A stretch of 64,000 nucleotides of DNA from Thermococcus celer Vu 13 = JCM 8558. GTDB taxonomy: Archaea; Methanobacteriota_B; Thermococci; Thermococcales; Thermococcaceae. How positions within the stretch are numbered: position 1 is the stretch's first letter; every line of letters begins with the position of its first letter. This document shows positions 42,451-51,031 of this stretch, in pieces. Made by a program: the position numbers and the translations under genes. Under the pieces are notes generated by a model. The model was not told the DNA's origin. It was given only the letters and a program-made list of their open reading frames with translations, and ran no database searches. The stretch spans positions 558,001 through 622,000 of the forward strand of contig NZ_CP014854.1 of the NCBI RefSeq assembly GCF_002214365.1. The letters run 5' to 3'.

Positions 42451-42660
42451 TTGAAACCTTACCATGTGTTGTTGTTCCTCATGACGTGGTTCCTTGTGCT
42501 ATCCTTCCTGAGCCTGGTGGCCCTCAGACACGAGGCGGGCTCACCTCCCTTCGTGGCGGCGTTGACGACTTTTTCGCTGTCCCTCGGGGGAATGGCGTGG
42601 GCCTTAATAAAAATAAGAAAAAAGCTAATAGAGGAACTAATCCTGGAGGAGGGGCCTTAA
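42451..42660 (+). CDS. small two-helix membrane protein
   Basis: 69 residues: YHVLLFLMTWFLVLSFLSLV and FVAALTTFSLSLGGMAWALI are two membrane segments joined by a short loop, then a charged tail KIRKKLIEELILEEGP. No family recognised. A TTG at 42451 is the likely start since GAGGTGATG (42438-42446) is the ribosome binding site; TTG 42448 is the alternative. TATA-like GGTTTAATATCAC at about 42402-42414. The last 24 nt overlap the convergent celB gene. Confidence 0.6.
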   Translation: MKPYHVLLFLMTWFLVLSFLSLVALRHEAGSPPFVAALTTFSLSLGGMAWALIKIRKKLIEELILEEGP

Positions 42661-44103
42661 ATCGGACAGGTGGCTCAATTCCTCGGGAATCGCTTTTTGA
42701 GTTGCTATCTCTTTGAAGACGAGAGCGCTCGGCCTGATGTATCGCCTCTTGGACTCCCAATCGACCTTCAACAGTCCGAACTTCATCTGAAATCCTTTGG
42801 CCCACTCATAGTTGTCGGTTAGCGACCAGTGGAGGTATCCCCTGATGTCGGCGCCGGCCTCGATGGCGCTGTGAATTGCCCTGAGGTGGCTCACAAGGTA
42901 GTAGGATCTATACCTGTCTGCCTCATCGGCCATCCCGTTCTCGGTTATCATCATTGGAAGCCCGTACCTCTCGTTGAGCTCCCTGAGGAGTTTTTCCAGG
43001 CCCTCTGGATAGATTTCCCATCCGAAATCGCTGCAGGGCCTTCCGGATTTTGCATAGCCCTTTCTAACCCCTGAAAATCCGTATCCAGGTAGGGGTACTA
43101 CGTGTCCGTTTACTCTATCGAAGGCTATCCTTGAGTAGTAGTTCACTCCAAGCCAGTCAACCCTTCCCTTCAACTCTTCCCGTCCCTCGCCGACGGTTCT
43201 TGATTCACCAAAGTGAACTGAATCGACGAAGCTGTATAGCTCATTCTCCCGTATCTTCCTAACGTCTTCGGCAATTTCCTCGCTGAGGGGGTCGAGCCAG
43301 GTGTAGGCGTAGATTACCCCGACCGGCTTTTCTGAGAACTCCTTTATCGCATCGTACGCCCTTGCATGGGCGTATATGAGGTTGAGCTTTGCCTTCTCTA
43401 CCGCCTCAAAGCTAAGGTACCCCGGAGGAAATCCCGAGTTGGGCCGGCCGTAGCCGTTTTCGTAGACCACGTTCGGTTCGTTCATGGTGCTCCACGAATC
43501 CACGAAATCGTTTAGGTGGTAAGCCACGAAAGCCGCAAACTTCGCGAACTCGACGACGCTCCTATCGTCAAGCCACCCGCTTGGAGCCCTATCCGGTCCG
43601 AACCTGCGTACCTTTATCGGGTCGTGGAGCCACAGAGGAAGGGGCCAGTGGTAGAGGTTCAGGATGAAGACCTTTCCCCTCTCCCTCCAGTCCGAGTAGA
43701 TCCTTTTATAGTGCTCGAGGGCCTCCAAGTTTGCCCTCTTTTCAAGCTCTTCTATCGCGCTCTCCGGGACGTCAACGGATGTTATCCTGCCCTCCTCGTC
43801 CCTCTCCACGGTGACCCTCACGTCGAAGGTCGGCTCCGGAAAGATGCGCGCCCACTCTATTCCTCCCCTTATGGCGTCCATGCCGAGCTTCTCCGCCATG
43901 TCGTGGTCCTTGGAGTAAAGATGCCAGTAGGCGGGCCCGTTTTCCGGCAAATCTCCACTTACCAACCCCGTCATTATGTTCTCCATGTCATGAACCCAGA
44001 CCCACCAATCACTGTTGGGGACTTCGCTTCCTTTCAGGCCCATCTCGAACTGGAAACCCGACCAGGAGTAGCCGAACACAAAATCCCTGGGGAACTTATA
44101 CAT
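42637..44103 (-). CDS. celB: GH1 beta-glucosidase, CelB type
   Basis: 488 residues, closely following the Pyrococcus furiosus CelB sequence (MYKFPRDFVFGYSWSGFQFE, SDWWVWVHDMENI, GLVSGDLPENGPAYWHLY). Acid/base Glu in STMNEPNVVYENGYG, nucleophile Glu in PMMITENGMADEADRY. CelB hydrolyses cellobiose, laminaribiose and other beta-glucosides or galactosides in the cytoplasm; no signal peptide is seen. It is the last gene of the leftward ABC operon (3 nt after oppF), so it probably splits imported oligosaccharides. Confidence 0.95.
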   Translation of the reverse strand: MYKFPRDFVFGYSWSGFQFEMGLKGSEVPNSDWWVWVHDMENIMTGLVSGDLPENGPAYWHLYSKDHDMAEKLGMDAIRGGIEWARIFPEPTFDVRVTVERDEEGRITSVDVPESAIEELEKRANLEALEHYKRIYSDWRERGKVFILNLYHWPLPLWLHDPIKVRRFGPDRAPSGWLDDRSVVEFAKFAAFVAYHLNDFVDSWSTMNEPNVVYENGYGRPNSGFPPGYLSFEAVEKAKLNLIYAHARAYDAIKEFSEKPVGVIYAYTWLDPLSEEIAEDVRKIRENELYSFVDSVHFGESRTVGEGREELKGRVDWLGVNYYSRIAFDRVNGHVVPLPGYGFSGVRKGYAKSGRPCSDFGWEIYPEGLEKLLRELNERYGLPMMITENGMADEADRYRSYYLVSHLRAIHSAIEAGADIRGYLHWSLTDNYEWAKGFQMKFGLLKVDWESKRRYIRPSALVFKEIATQKAIPEELSHLSDLRPLLQD

Positions 44104-44106
44104 CTT

Positions 44107-44913
44107 TCACACCTCCTCAAAGTCCTCCCATCTCCTATAAATCGTGGGGACACTCTCAATCAGGAGCCGGGTGTAGTCCTCCTTCGGGTTGTCAATGACC
44201 TCCTGCGGGGTTCCCCTTTCGACGATTTTTCCCTTGTACATTATGAACAGTCTGTCGGAGATGAAATAGGAGAGACCTATGTCGTGGGAGATGAAGATGA
44301 TGGAACTGCCCAGTTTGTTCCTGAACTCGTTGAATATCTCCATTATCTTACCCCTCGTGGAAACGTCGAGCATTGAGACCGCCTCATCGGCTATTAGGAG
44401 CTTGGGTTTGAGGATCCAGCTCCTGGCTATCATGATGCGCTGGAGCTGTCCTCCCGAAAGCTGGTGGGGGTACTTTCCAAGTATCTCGTCAGGGTTCAGG
44501 TCAACGGCCTCCAGAGCCTTTGCTTTGAGTTCCTTTCCCTCTTCAGACTTTGGCTCGATCTCCAGGAGTTCCAGGGCTTGATCCAGAACCCTATCAATCT
44601 TGTAAAACGGGTTGAAGCTTCCCATCGGGTTCTGGAAAATTGCGTGGACCTGCCTCCAGTAATCCTTGAGTTCCTCCCTCTTCTTTATATCCTTCCATAT
44701 GTCCCTGCCGTAGAACAGTATCCTCCCCGAGGTGGGTGGGAGCAGTCTGAGTATCATCCTGCCAAGGGTGGTTTTACCCGAGCCACTCTGGCCGACGAGC
44801 GAGATTATCTCGCCTTCCCTGACGGTAAACGAGACGTCGTCAACGGCTTTTACGGTTATCTTGCTGAGGAAGCCAGAGGTAAAGACTTTGCTGACGTTCT
44901 CGCAGACCAGCAT
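44107..44913 (-). CDS. oligosaccharide/oligopeptide ABC transporter ATPase (OppF type)
   Basis: 268 residues. Walker A SLVGQSGSGKTTLGRMIL, Q-loop HAIFQNPMGSFNPFY, signature HQLSGGQLQRIMIARSW, Walker B LLIADEAVSMLDVS, H-loop FISHDIGLSYF. Second ATPase of an Opp/Dpp transporter; in Thermococcales such systems often import beta-oligosaccharides (for example the Cbt cellobiose system). ATG 44913 lies 4 nt after the oppD stop; a longer start at 44934 is possible. Fifth gene of the operon. Confidence 0.9.
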   Translation of the reverse strand: MLVCENVSKVFTSGFLSKITVKAVDDVSFTVREGEIISLVGQSGSGKTTLGRMILRLLPPTSGRILFYGRDIWKDIKKREELKDYWRQVHAIFQNPMGSFNPFYKIDRVLDQALELLEIEPKSEEGKELKAKALEAVDLNPDEILGKYPHQLSGGQLQRIMIARSWILKPKLLIADEAVSMLDVSTRGKIMEIFNEFRNKLGSSIIFISHDIGLSYFISDRLFIMYKGKIVERGTPQEVIDNPKEDYTRLLIESVPTIYRRWEDFEEV

Positions 44914-44917
44914 TTCT

Positions 44918-45934
44918 TTACTCACCCTTCTCACCCCCGTAGAGCCAGCAAGCCACTATACGATTCCCGTTAATTTTCATGAGCGGGGGAGCTTCCTTTC
45001 TGCAGATATCCATGGCGTGGGGGCACCTCGGATGGAACCTGCAACCGGCGGGGGGATTGATCAGATTGGGGGGATGGCCAGGAATGTAAGAGATGCCTTT
45101 CTCCTTGCCCTCCAGCTCTATCGATGGCACAGAGTGGATGAGACCCTCGGTGTAGGGGTGTAAGGGCTCGTTTATTACCTGCTCTGTAGAGCCAACCTCG
45201 ACTATCCTGCCCGCGTACATGACGGCTATGCGGTTGGCTATCTGTCTCACCGTTGAGATGTCGTGGGTTATGAAGACGATGCTATCCACAAAGCCGAGCT
45301 TTTTGAGCTGAACCAGTGCCTTCAGCACTATCTTTTGCGTGATAACATCCAGTGCCGAGGTTGGCTCGTCCACTATCAGAACTTCTGGAGTTAGCAGGGT
45401 CGTCATCGCCAGAACTACCCTCTGCCTCATCCCACCGCTCAGCTGGAAGGGATAGACGTCGATAACGTACTCTGGAAGGTCGAGCTCGGCCAGCCTTTCC
45501 TTCAACAGTTCAATGGTCTTCTTCAGTGTGATGCCCTTTTCATGAGACCTGAGGATGTCGTAGGCTATTTTCTTGATCTTTATAGTCGGCATCAGGGCGT
45601 TGAGTGCATCCTGGGGGACGTAGGCTATATGCTTCCCCCAGAGGGTCTTCTTCACCGTATCTATGCCCTTAAACTGGGACGCGTTGAACCTCTTCCCATC
45701 CCGGGTGATCAACTCAATCCGCCCGCCCTTGAACTCAAGGGGTGGATGGAAATCGAACATGAGTGCCTTCGCGAGGGTTGACTTCCCGCAGCCGCTCTCT
45801 CCCACGAGGCCTATGATATCTCCATCGTATATGGTGAAGTTAACCCCATCGACGGCCTTCACAAAGTACTCAGTGGTCCCCTTAAGCTGTCTGTAGTAGG
45901 CCCTCACGTTTTCTAAAATCATCCTCTCGGACAT
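44918..45934 (-). CDS. oligosaccharide/oligopeptide ABC transporter ATPase (OppD type)
   Basis: 338 residues. Walker A GLVGESGCGKSTLAKALM, Q-loop IAYVPQDALNALMPTI, signature FQLSGGMRQRVVLAMT, Walker B VLIVDEPTSALDV, H-loop FITHDISTV. The C-terminal oligopeptide/dipeptide-type extension has the cysteine motif CRFHPRCPHAMDIC ... C, which in relatives can bind an Fe-S cluster. Pairs with OppF to drive the two permeases. Confidence 0.92.
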   Translation of the reverse strand: MSERMILENVRAYYRQLKGTTEYFVKAVDGVNFTIYDGDIIGLVGESGCGKSTLAKALMFDFHPPLEFKGGRIELITRDGKRFNASQFKGIDTVKKTLWGKHIAYVPQDALNALMPTIKIKKIAYDILRSHEKGITLKKTIELLKERLAELDLPEYVIDVYPFQLSGGMRQRVVLAMTTLLTPEVLIVDEPTSALDVITQKIVLKALVQLKKLGFVDSIVFITHDISTVRQIANRIAVMYAGRIVEVGSTEQVINEPLHPYTEGLIHSVPSIELEGKEKGISYIPGHPPNLINPPAGCRFHPRCPHAMDICRKEAPPLMKINGNRIVACWLYGGEKGE

Positions 45935-45938
45935 GTCG

Positions 45939-46787
45939 CTATACCTCCCTCAGTCTTGGGTTGAACACCTGCTCTATACCCTGGGATATCAGGAGCAGTG
46001 CCGTGGAGAGTGCCACGAGAAGAATTCCCGGGGGTATGAACACCCACCACTGGCCCAGGAAGTAGGCCTGGGTGACCGCCGCAAAGTAGAGCATTTTTCC
46101 AAGCGTCATTATCTTTATTGGCGTCAGTCCGAGTATGCTCAGGCCGACCTCGGCATTTATGCCTATGTTCATGAACGTGACAAAGGACACCACTATGTAG
46201 GTGGCAACCTGGGGAAGAATATCGAACACGGCTATTTTTATGTCACCGTAACCTGCCATCTTGGAAAAGCTGACAAAGTCCCTTTCTCTAAGGCTCAGGA
46301 ACTGAGCTCTGATTGCCCGCCCAAACCAGGGCCAGGCCGTCAGGGATATTATGACCGCAACCACGGTCAAACCAGACTTCTCCAGACCGAGGTAGGTTGC
46401 TATTATTATTGCCAGCAGGACGTTGGGTATGGTGATCACCACGTTGGTAAATGCCATGAGGCTCTCGTCTGTAAGCCCTCCCTTTATTCCAGCCACAGCT
46501 CCTATAATTAAACCTATGAGGACCGAGAAGATGCCCGTCAATACGCCCACGTAAAGGGAGTTCCTTATGCCTATGATGATCTGTGCCAGAATGTCCCTGC
46601 CAAACTGGTCCGTTCCGAGGAGGTACTGAGTGCTTGGGGGGACCGCCGGGGGCCCGGATGGGGCGAAGGGATCAACAGGATACATATATGCTCCAAAGAT
46701 CGACAGCATGAATTCAAACATCAATATGCTGAGTCCCAGTGTAAATCGCTTGTTTCTGAATAGAACGTAGAGTATTTCCTTGTCCAT
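45939..46787 (-). CDS. ABC transporter permease (OppC type)
   Basis: 282 residues, about six membrane helices. N-terminal OppC region RFTLGLSILMFEFMLSIFGA, the substrate gate motif LLGTDQFGRDILAQIIIGIR, and the EAA-like loop RAQFLSLRERDFVSFSKMAG that touches the ATPases. Works with OppB as a heterodimeric channel. Confidence 0.92.
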   Translation of the reverse strand: MDKEILYVLFRNKRFTLGLSILMFEFMLSIFGAYMYPVDPFAPSGPPAVPPSTQYLLGTDQFGRDILAQIIIGIRNSLYVGVLTGIFSVLIGLIIGAVAGIKGGLTDESLMAFTNVVITIPNVLLAIIIATYLGLEKSGLTVVAVIISLTAWPWFGRAIRAQFLSLRERDFVSFSKMAGYGDIKIAVFDILPQVATYIVVSFVTFMNIGINAEVGLSILGLTPIKIMTLGKMLYFAAVTQAYFLGQWWVFIPPGILLVALSTALLLISQGIEQVFNPRLREV

Positions 46788-46796
46788 AGTCTCACC

Positions 46797-47807
46797 TCAT
46801 TCCTCTCTTGCTCCAAGCCTTATTCTCGGGTCTATCAGCACGTACAGGAATTCCACAATGAAGTTAGCAATCAGCAGGGTTCCGATTAATATAAGGAATA
46901 TACCCTGTATCATTGGGTAGTCCCTCGATCCGAGGGCCCTGGCCAGCAGAATGCCCATTCCCTGGTAATTGAATATCTGTTCCGTGATTATCTGCCCGGC
47001 CATGACGGTTCCAAGCTGTATTGCAATTCCAGTAATCTGCGGGAGCAGGGAATTCCTCAGGACGTACCTGAATATTATCTCACTATTAACGTTAAGTCTC
47101 TCAGCAAACGTAACGTAGGTCGAACCCAGCTCCATGGCCGCCAGAACCCTCATGCCGATGATCCAGCCTCCGGTGCTTACCAGCGCTATGGAGAGGAACG
47201 GCAGTATGTAGTGGTAGAGGTAGCTCTTTAGGAACGTCCAGCTCAGGGAGGGGGTGAGTGTGGGGTCGTATGCCGAGCCCGTGGGGAGCCAGCCCAGCTT
47301 TATTGCGAATACGTATATCAGCACCATCGCCATCCAGTAGTAGGGTATCTGAGAGAGCACTATTCCCGTTGAAACGATGCTTTTCTCAAAGAGGGTGCCC
47401 CTCCTGTAGGCCGCCCTTGCTCCAAGGTAGTTGCCGATGGTCCAAGAGACGAGAGTAGCCGGCACAAGCAAGAGAAGGGTCCAGGGCAGGTGCCATGCTA
47501 TGAGGTCTGTGACGGGCTGCCGGAAGGAGGATATCGAATACCCCAGGTTCCCTGAAAATGCATTTTTGAGGAATTCAAGGTATTGAACGTGGAGGGGCTT
47601 GTTCAGCCCGAACTCCTCTATGAGTCGTCTCTGGTAGTCACTCAGAAGTTCCGGTGAGATGGAACCCTGGGAGTATTGTGCTATTATCTGCTGCACCGGG
47701 TTTCCAGGTGCTATCCTAGGAAGCAGAAAAGCTAGACTCGTTGCAACAAAATAAGTGGCGAGTAAAAAAGAAATTTTAATGAGGAGATACCTGTATACTG
47801 GCCTCAC
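46797..47807 (-). CDS. ABC transporter permease (OppB type)
   Basis: 336 residues, about six membrane helices, GTG start with GGAGGG upstream. Family parts: SLAFLLPRIAPGNPVQQIIA, EEFGLNKPLHVQYLEFLKNA, LGYSISSFRQPVTDLI and the EAA loop GMRVLAAMELGSTYVTFAER. Second gene of the operon, 15 nt after the binding-protein gene. Confidence 0.92.
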   Translation of the reverse strand: MRPVYRYLLIKISFLLATYFVATSLAFLLPRIAPGNPVQQIIAQYSQGSISPELLSDYQRRLIEEFGLNKPLHVQYLEFLKNAFSGNLGYSISSFRQPVTDLIAWHLPWTLLLLVPATLVSWTIGNYLGARAAYRRGTLFEKSIVSTGIVLSQIPYYWMAMVLIYVFAIKLGWLPTGSAYDPTLTPSLSWTFLKSYLYHYILPFLSIALVSTGGWIIGMRVLAAMELGSTYVTFAERLNVNSEIIFRYVLRNSLLPQITGIAIQLGTVMAGQIITEQIFNYQGMGILLARALGSRDYPMIQGIFLILIGTLLIANFIVEFLYVLIDPRIRLGAREE

Positions 47808-47822
47808 TTCGTTTCCCTCCTA

Positions 47823-49880
47823 TCACTTCAGGACCTTTCTAATGCCTACCATTACGGCAACGACCAGGAGGATAATTATTCCGAGCCCAATCAGGAACCT
47901 CGAGCTGTTTACTCCTCCTCCAGTCGTGGTGGTTGTTGATGGTGAAGAAATGGTTTCAGAGGGCGTTGACGTTTCCATGGTTTCGGTCACGTTGAAAGTC
48001 GGCACGAAGGCTCCCGAGATCTGGGAAAAGACCTCTGTATTCGGTATCAGCAAGCCACCTTCGTCGACCGGCTTTGCCCACTCCGGAGCTTTGACCGTCT
48101 CCCCTGCCTTTGAGAGTCCAAAGAGCAGCCACAATGCAAGAGAATACTCCCTGTACGGTGCCACTTCCGTCCACCACGGGTTATTCTCATTGGGCCAGCC
48201 CTTCCAGTATCTCTCACTGTAGGCGTACCACTGAACGGAATATGCGATTGGGACGGATGGTACTTCCTCGTAAATGAGCCTCTGGATCTTCGTGTAGTAA
48301 TTCATAAGTTCATCCTCTGATTTGGCCTTCGAAGCATTAACGAGTAAATTCAAAGCCTGCGAGTTGTTGTAGTACTCCCAGTTTCCCGTCGGAGGGGCTA
48401 ACCTGGGATCCAGGACGTACCTGTAGGTATCCCATGGATGGTAAAATGAGGGGGATGCCGTCCATCCAAGTGCTAAGGTGTAGTCCCCACCCTGTATGTA
48501 GCCCCAGTACGCACCGTAATCAACGGGGTTTGCGACAACGTTTAGCCCAATATTCTGGAGATCGCTGGCGATGAGGTCAGCGGCAATCATCCAGTCGGTC
48601 CATCCAGTGGGGATTATTATGTTGAGTTCGATCTTTTTCCCGTCGGGCGTCTCCAGGAAGCCATCCCCATCAACATCTTTGTAGCCTGCCTTCTGAAGTA
48701 TCTGCTTGGCTTTCTCCGTATCAGTCAGAACCTTGCCCTCTGGGTTTCCCCAGTACTCTTTAGCCAGGGTGGTGTTAAGCCACCTCCGGTAATGCGGGAA
48801 GACGGTAAAGACCAGTGACATGGAGGGCTGCTCCGAATAACCGTAGAAGGCTTTGGTGAGGACCTCCTGGTAGTCTATGGCATAAGCTATTGCTTTTCTG
48901 AGGTTTTTATCGCTTAGAATCTCGTTCTTGTTGTTCATGTAAAGCATCACAAAGGCTCCCGGCCTGAAATAGGGTGGACTCTTATAGAAGGTCCCAACCT
49001 CCTTGAATTTCCCGACGTTTGGTATGAATATTCCGGACCAATCAACGTTGCCTTGTCTCAGATCCAGAAGGGCCTGCTCGTTGCTCAGGTATATCCTGTG
49101 AACGAGATACTTTGGAGCTGGCAGTCCAAAGATCTCCTTGCCCCACCAGTCGTCGATCCTCTCGTAGACTATCCTGAGCTCATCGAAGTAGTACAGCTTA
49201 TAAGGGCCAGAAACAACCTGGGGAAGGTTCATTGCCACGTCCCCTTCGTCGGTAGAAACCACGTCGTTACAGACGTTCCCGCAGTTCCTCCAGTTTATTA
49301 CGTATGATCCCAATTTTTCGTAAGCTTTCTCATAGACGTGCTTTGGAGCCGGGGCTAACTGAAGGGAGTACTGAAGGAACATGGGTAAGTTGCCCTCAGG
49401 ACCGATTGTAAACTCAACCGTATGTTCGTCTATGGCCTTCACATCACCTATGTAGGGCTCGGAACCTGCCGCAGGACCGGAGCCGAGTTCTCTTGACATT
49501 TGGAAAGTCCAAACCACATCCTGAGCGGTTATGGGTGTCCCATCACTCCATTTTGCTTCGGGGCGCAGGTGGACTATCAGACTCGTCTGGTTCACAAGTG
49601 TGAAGTCTTTCCCTATTATTGGTAGCCATAAGTTCAGGCCTGCGATATACTGGAACAGCGGTAGGTACATAAAACCGCCGGTAAAGTAGGTGCCCCATGT
49701 CTGGGAAGGTGAAAGCAGGTTCCATGTGGATGCAGGAGCCCACTGTGCTCCGGTAACGAAAACTGTGTCCTCTCTGGGCAGGGAAATCTGAGCGCTTGCC
49801 TGGGGAAGCGTTGCGAGAAACCCCATAAGCAAAACAAAAATCACCATAAAGCTCGCGATTTTTTCTAATTTTCCGGGCAT
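47823..49880 (-). CDS. extracellular oligosaccharide-binding protein (SBP family 5)
   Basis: 685 residues. N-terminal signal (IASFMVIFVLLMGFLATLP, cut near ASA-QI), the large SBP_5 body (FTLVNQTSLIVHLRPEAKWS, DGTPITAQDVVWTF), a Ser/Thr-rich stalk (ETSTPSETISSPSTTTTTGG) and a C-terminal membrane anchor (LIGLGIIILLVVAVMVGI). This stalk-and-anchor form is typical of archaeal sugar-binding proteins such as CbtA. With celB at the other end of the operon the ligand is probably a beta-glucan oligosaccharide. Ribosome binding site GGAGG, ATG 49880. Confidence 0.92.
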   Translation of the reverse strand: MPGKLEKIASFMVIFVLLMGFLATLPQASAQISLPREDTVFVTGAQWAPASTWNLLSPSQTWGTYFTGGFMYLPLFQYIAGLNLWLPIIGKDFTLVNQTSLIVHLRPEAKWSDGTPITAQDVVWTFQMSRELGSGPAAGSEPYIGDVKAIDEHTVEFTIGPEGNLPMFLQYSLQLAPAPKHVYEKAYEKLGSYVINWRNCGNVCNDVVSTDEGDVAMNLPQVVSGPYKLYYFDELRIVYERIDDWWGKEIFGLPAPKYLVHRIYLSNEQALLDLRQGNVDWSGIFIPNVGKFKEVGTFYKSPPYFRPGAFVMLYMNNKNEILSDKNLRKAIAYAIDYQEVLTKAFYGYSEQPSMSLVFTVFPHYRRWLNTTLAKEYWGNPEGKVLTDTEKAKQILQKAGYKDVDGDGFLETPDGKKIELNIIIPTGWTDWMIAADLIASDLQNIGLNVVANPVDYGAYWGYIQGGDYTLALGWTASPSFYHPWDTYRYVLDPRLAPPTGNWEYYNNSQALNLLVNASKAKSEDELMNYYTKIQRLIYEEVPSVPIAYSVQWYAYSERYWKGWPNENNPWWTEVAPYREYSLALWLLFGLSKAGETVKAPEWAKPVDEGGLLIPNTEVFSQISGAFVPTFNVTETMETSTPSETISSPSTTTTTGGGVNSSRFLIGLGIIILLVVAVMVGIRKVLK

Positions 49881-49930
49881 GGTTAAGCCTCCAGTTGCTT
49901 TTTATACTTCATCCTATCCATTATATCTTA

Positions 49931-49999
49931 GTGGTTACTTATAAGTATTTCGTGTAGCCACACAATTATACAAATAGAAAAATATTTATATGTAGCCAC
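49931..49999. promoter_or_regulatory. divergent promoter of the glucan locus with repeated GTGGYTAC sites
   Basis: Between the two divergent operons: GTGGTTAC (49931-49938), then TGTAGCCAC twice (49953-49961 and 49991-49999), the last two in inverse orientation to the first. The leftward TATA is the palindrome ACTTATAAGT (49937-49946); the rightward TATA is AATATTTATATG (about 49981-49992). The motifs overlap both TATA elements, so one regulator could control both operons. It differs from the Thermococcales glycolytic motif TATCAC-N5-GTGATA. Confidence 0.5.
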
Positions 50000-50022
50000 C
50001 CATGTTATTAACGGGTGATCCC

Positions 50023-51001
50023 ATGACAAGAGCAGGAAAACTGTTGGTGGCAGTTTTTGTTTTTGTGATTTTTCTTTCGGGCTACGCCTCGGCGATGTCA
50101 CTTTCCGAGATAAGGGACGTTGCAGCGGCTCCCGCCCAGGAAGGGGACGTGCAGTTCACCTGGTGGGACCAGTACCTTAATAACAGCATTCAGTTGGGCG
50201 ATGGTAGAACAGTGTGGATGCAGACCAACTTCTGGAACATCGTTGGCGGAGATGGAGAAGTGTTTATGAAGTTCACAAAGTCCACGGAAGACTTCGCCTT
50301 CTACGTTAACCTGAAGAACGTCAAGACCCAGTGGGGAGGGATAGCCTGGGCTACTCCCGAAGTCATAATAGACGGAAGGGCCCCCGCCCAGTGGTGGGGT
50401 GACAAGCCCCCGGTCGGCGGTTACGATTACGCCCAGCTTCCAATGCCCGCCTCCAACCTGTCTAACTATGACCACATCTGGGTAAAGGTGAAGTACGACA
50501 TCGCTAAAGACAACAATGCACTCGTGAGATTTGGAATAAACATCTGGTTCGAGAGTACCGAGGGAGCACCGCTCGGAGAGGTCTATGTACCCTTCATGGA
50601 TGACTTTGGAGGTATAGTTGGGGACAGAACAGAGGTGGGAGAGCTCACCTCCACCGTAATAGTCAACGGAAAGCTTTCAAACATGAAGTTCACAATCCAA
50701 AGGGCGCTCTCAGGCGGTGGATGGGGAGTGCTTCTCTTCATGCCGGAGGAGCAGCTGCCGGCCTCAGGAGAAGTGTTAATTGACATTGCACCTATGGTGA
50801 AGAAAGTTTCGGAACAGCTCGCTGATTTCTTTGGAATACCCGTCGAGAACCAGGCTTGGGCTTCGATATCCATTGGTTCTTACAGCGGTGGAAGTTACTG
50901 AAACCACCACGGAGACGACAACGGCCGGAGGAGGAATATGCGGTCCGGGAATCATAGTGGCCCTCGCAGTGGTGCCTCTCCTCTTGAGGAGGAGAAGGTG
51001 A
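50023..51001 (+). pseudogene. secreted GH12-like protein with frameshifted CGP-CTERM tail
   Basis: The main frame (50023-50901, 292 codons) has a signal peptide (LLVAVFVFVIFLSGYASA) and a beta-sandwich body with GH12-like stretches (VWMQTNFWNIVGGDGEVFMK, LPMPASNLSNYDHIWVKVKY, STVIVNGKLSNMKFTIQRA), as in Pyrococcus EglA. It stops at 50901. The next frame continues without a gap as VEVTETTTETTTAGGG, then ICGPGIIVALAVVPLLLRRRR to a stop at 51001, a perfect Thermococcaceae CGP-CTERM anchor. So one base too many (or two missing) near 50860-50900 cuts off the anchor. The expected acid/base Glu of GH12 (GTEFG in EglA) aligns with GSYSG here, so activity is doubtful. Confidence 0.65.
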
Positions 51002-51031
51002 TCTCCCTTTATTTATTTTTACGGTGATATT

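Noticed and set aside
49931-49999. Thermococcales glycolytic motif (TATCAC-N5-GTGATA)
   Set aside because: The motifs seen are GTGGTTAC/GTAGCCAC and do not match that consensus.
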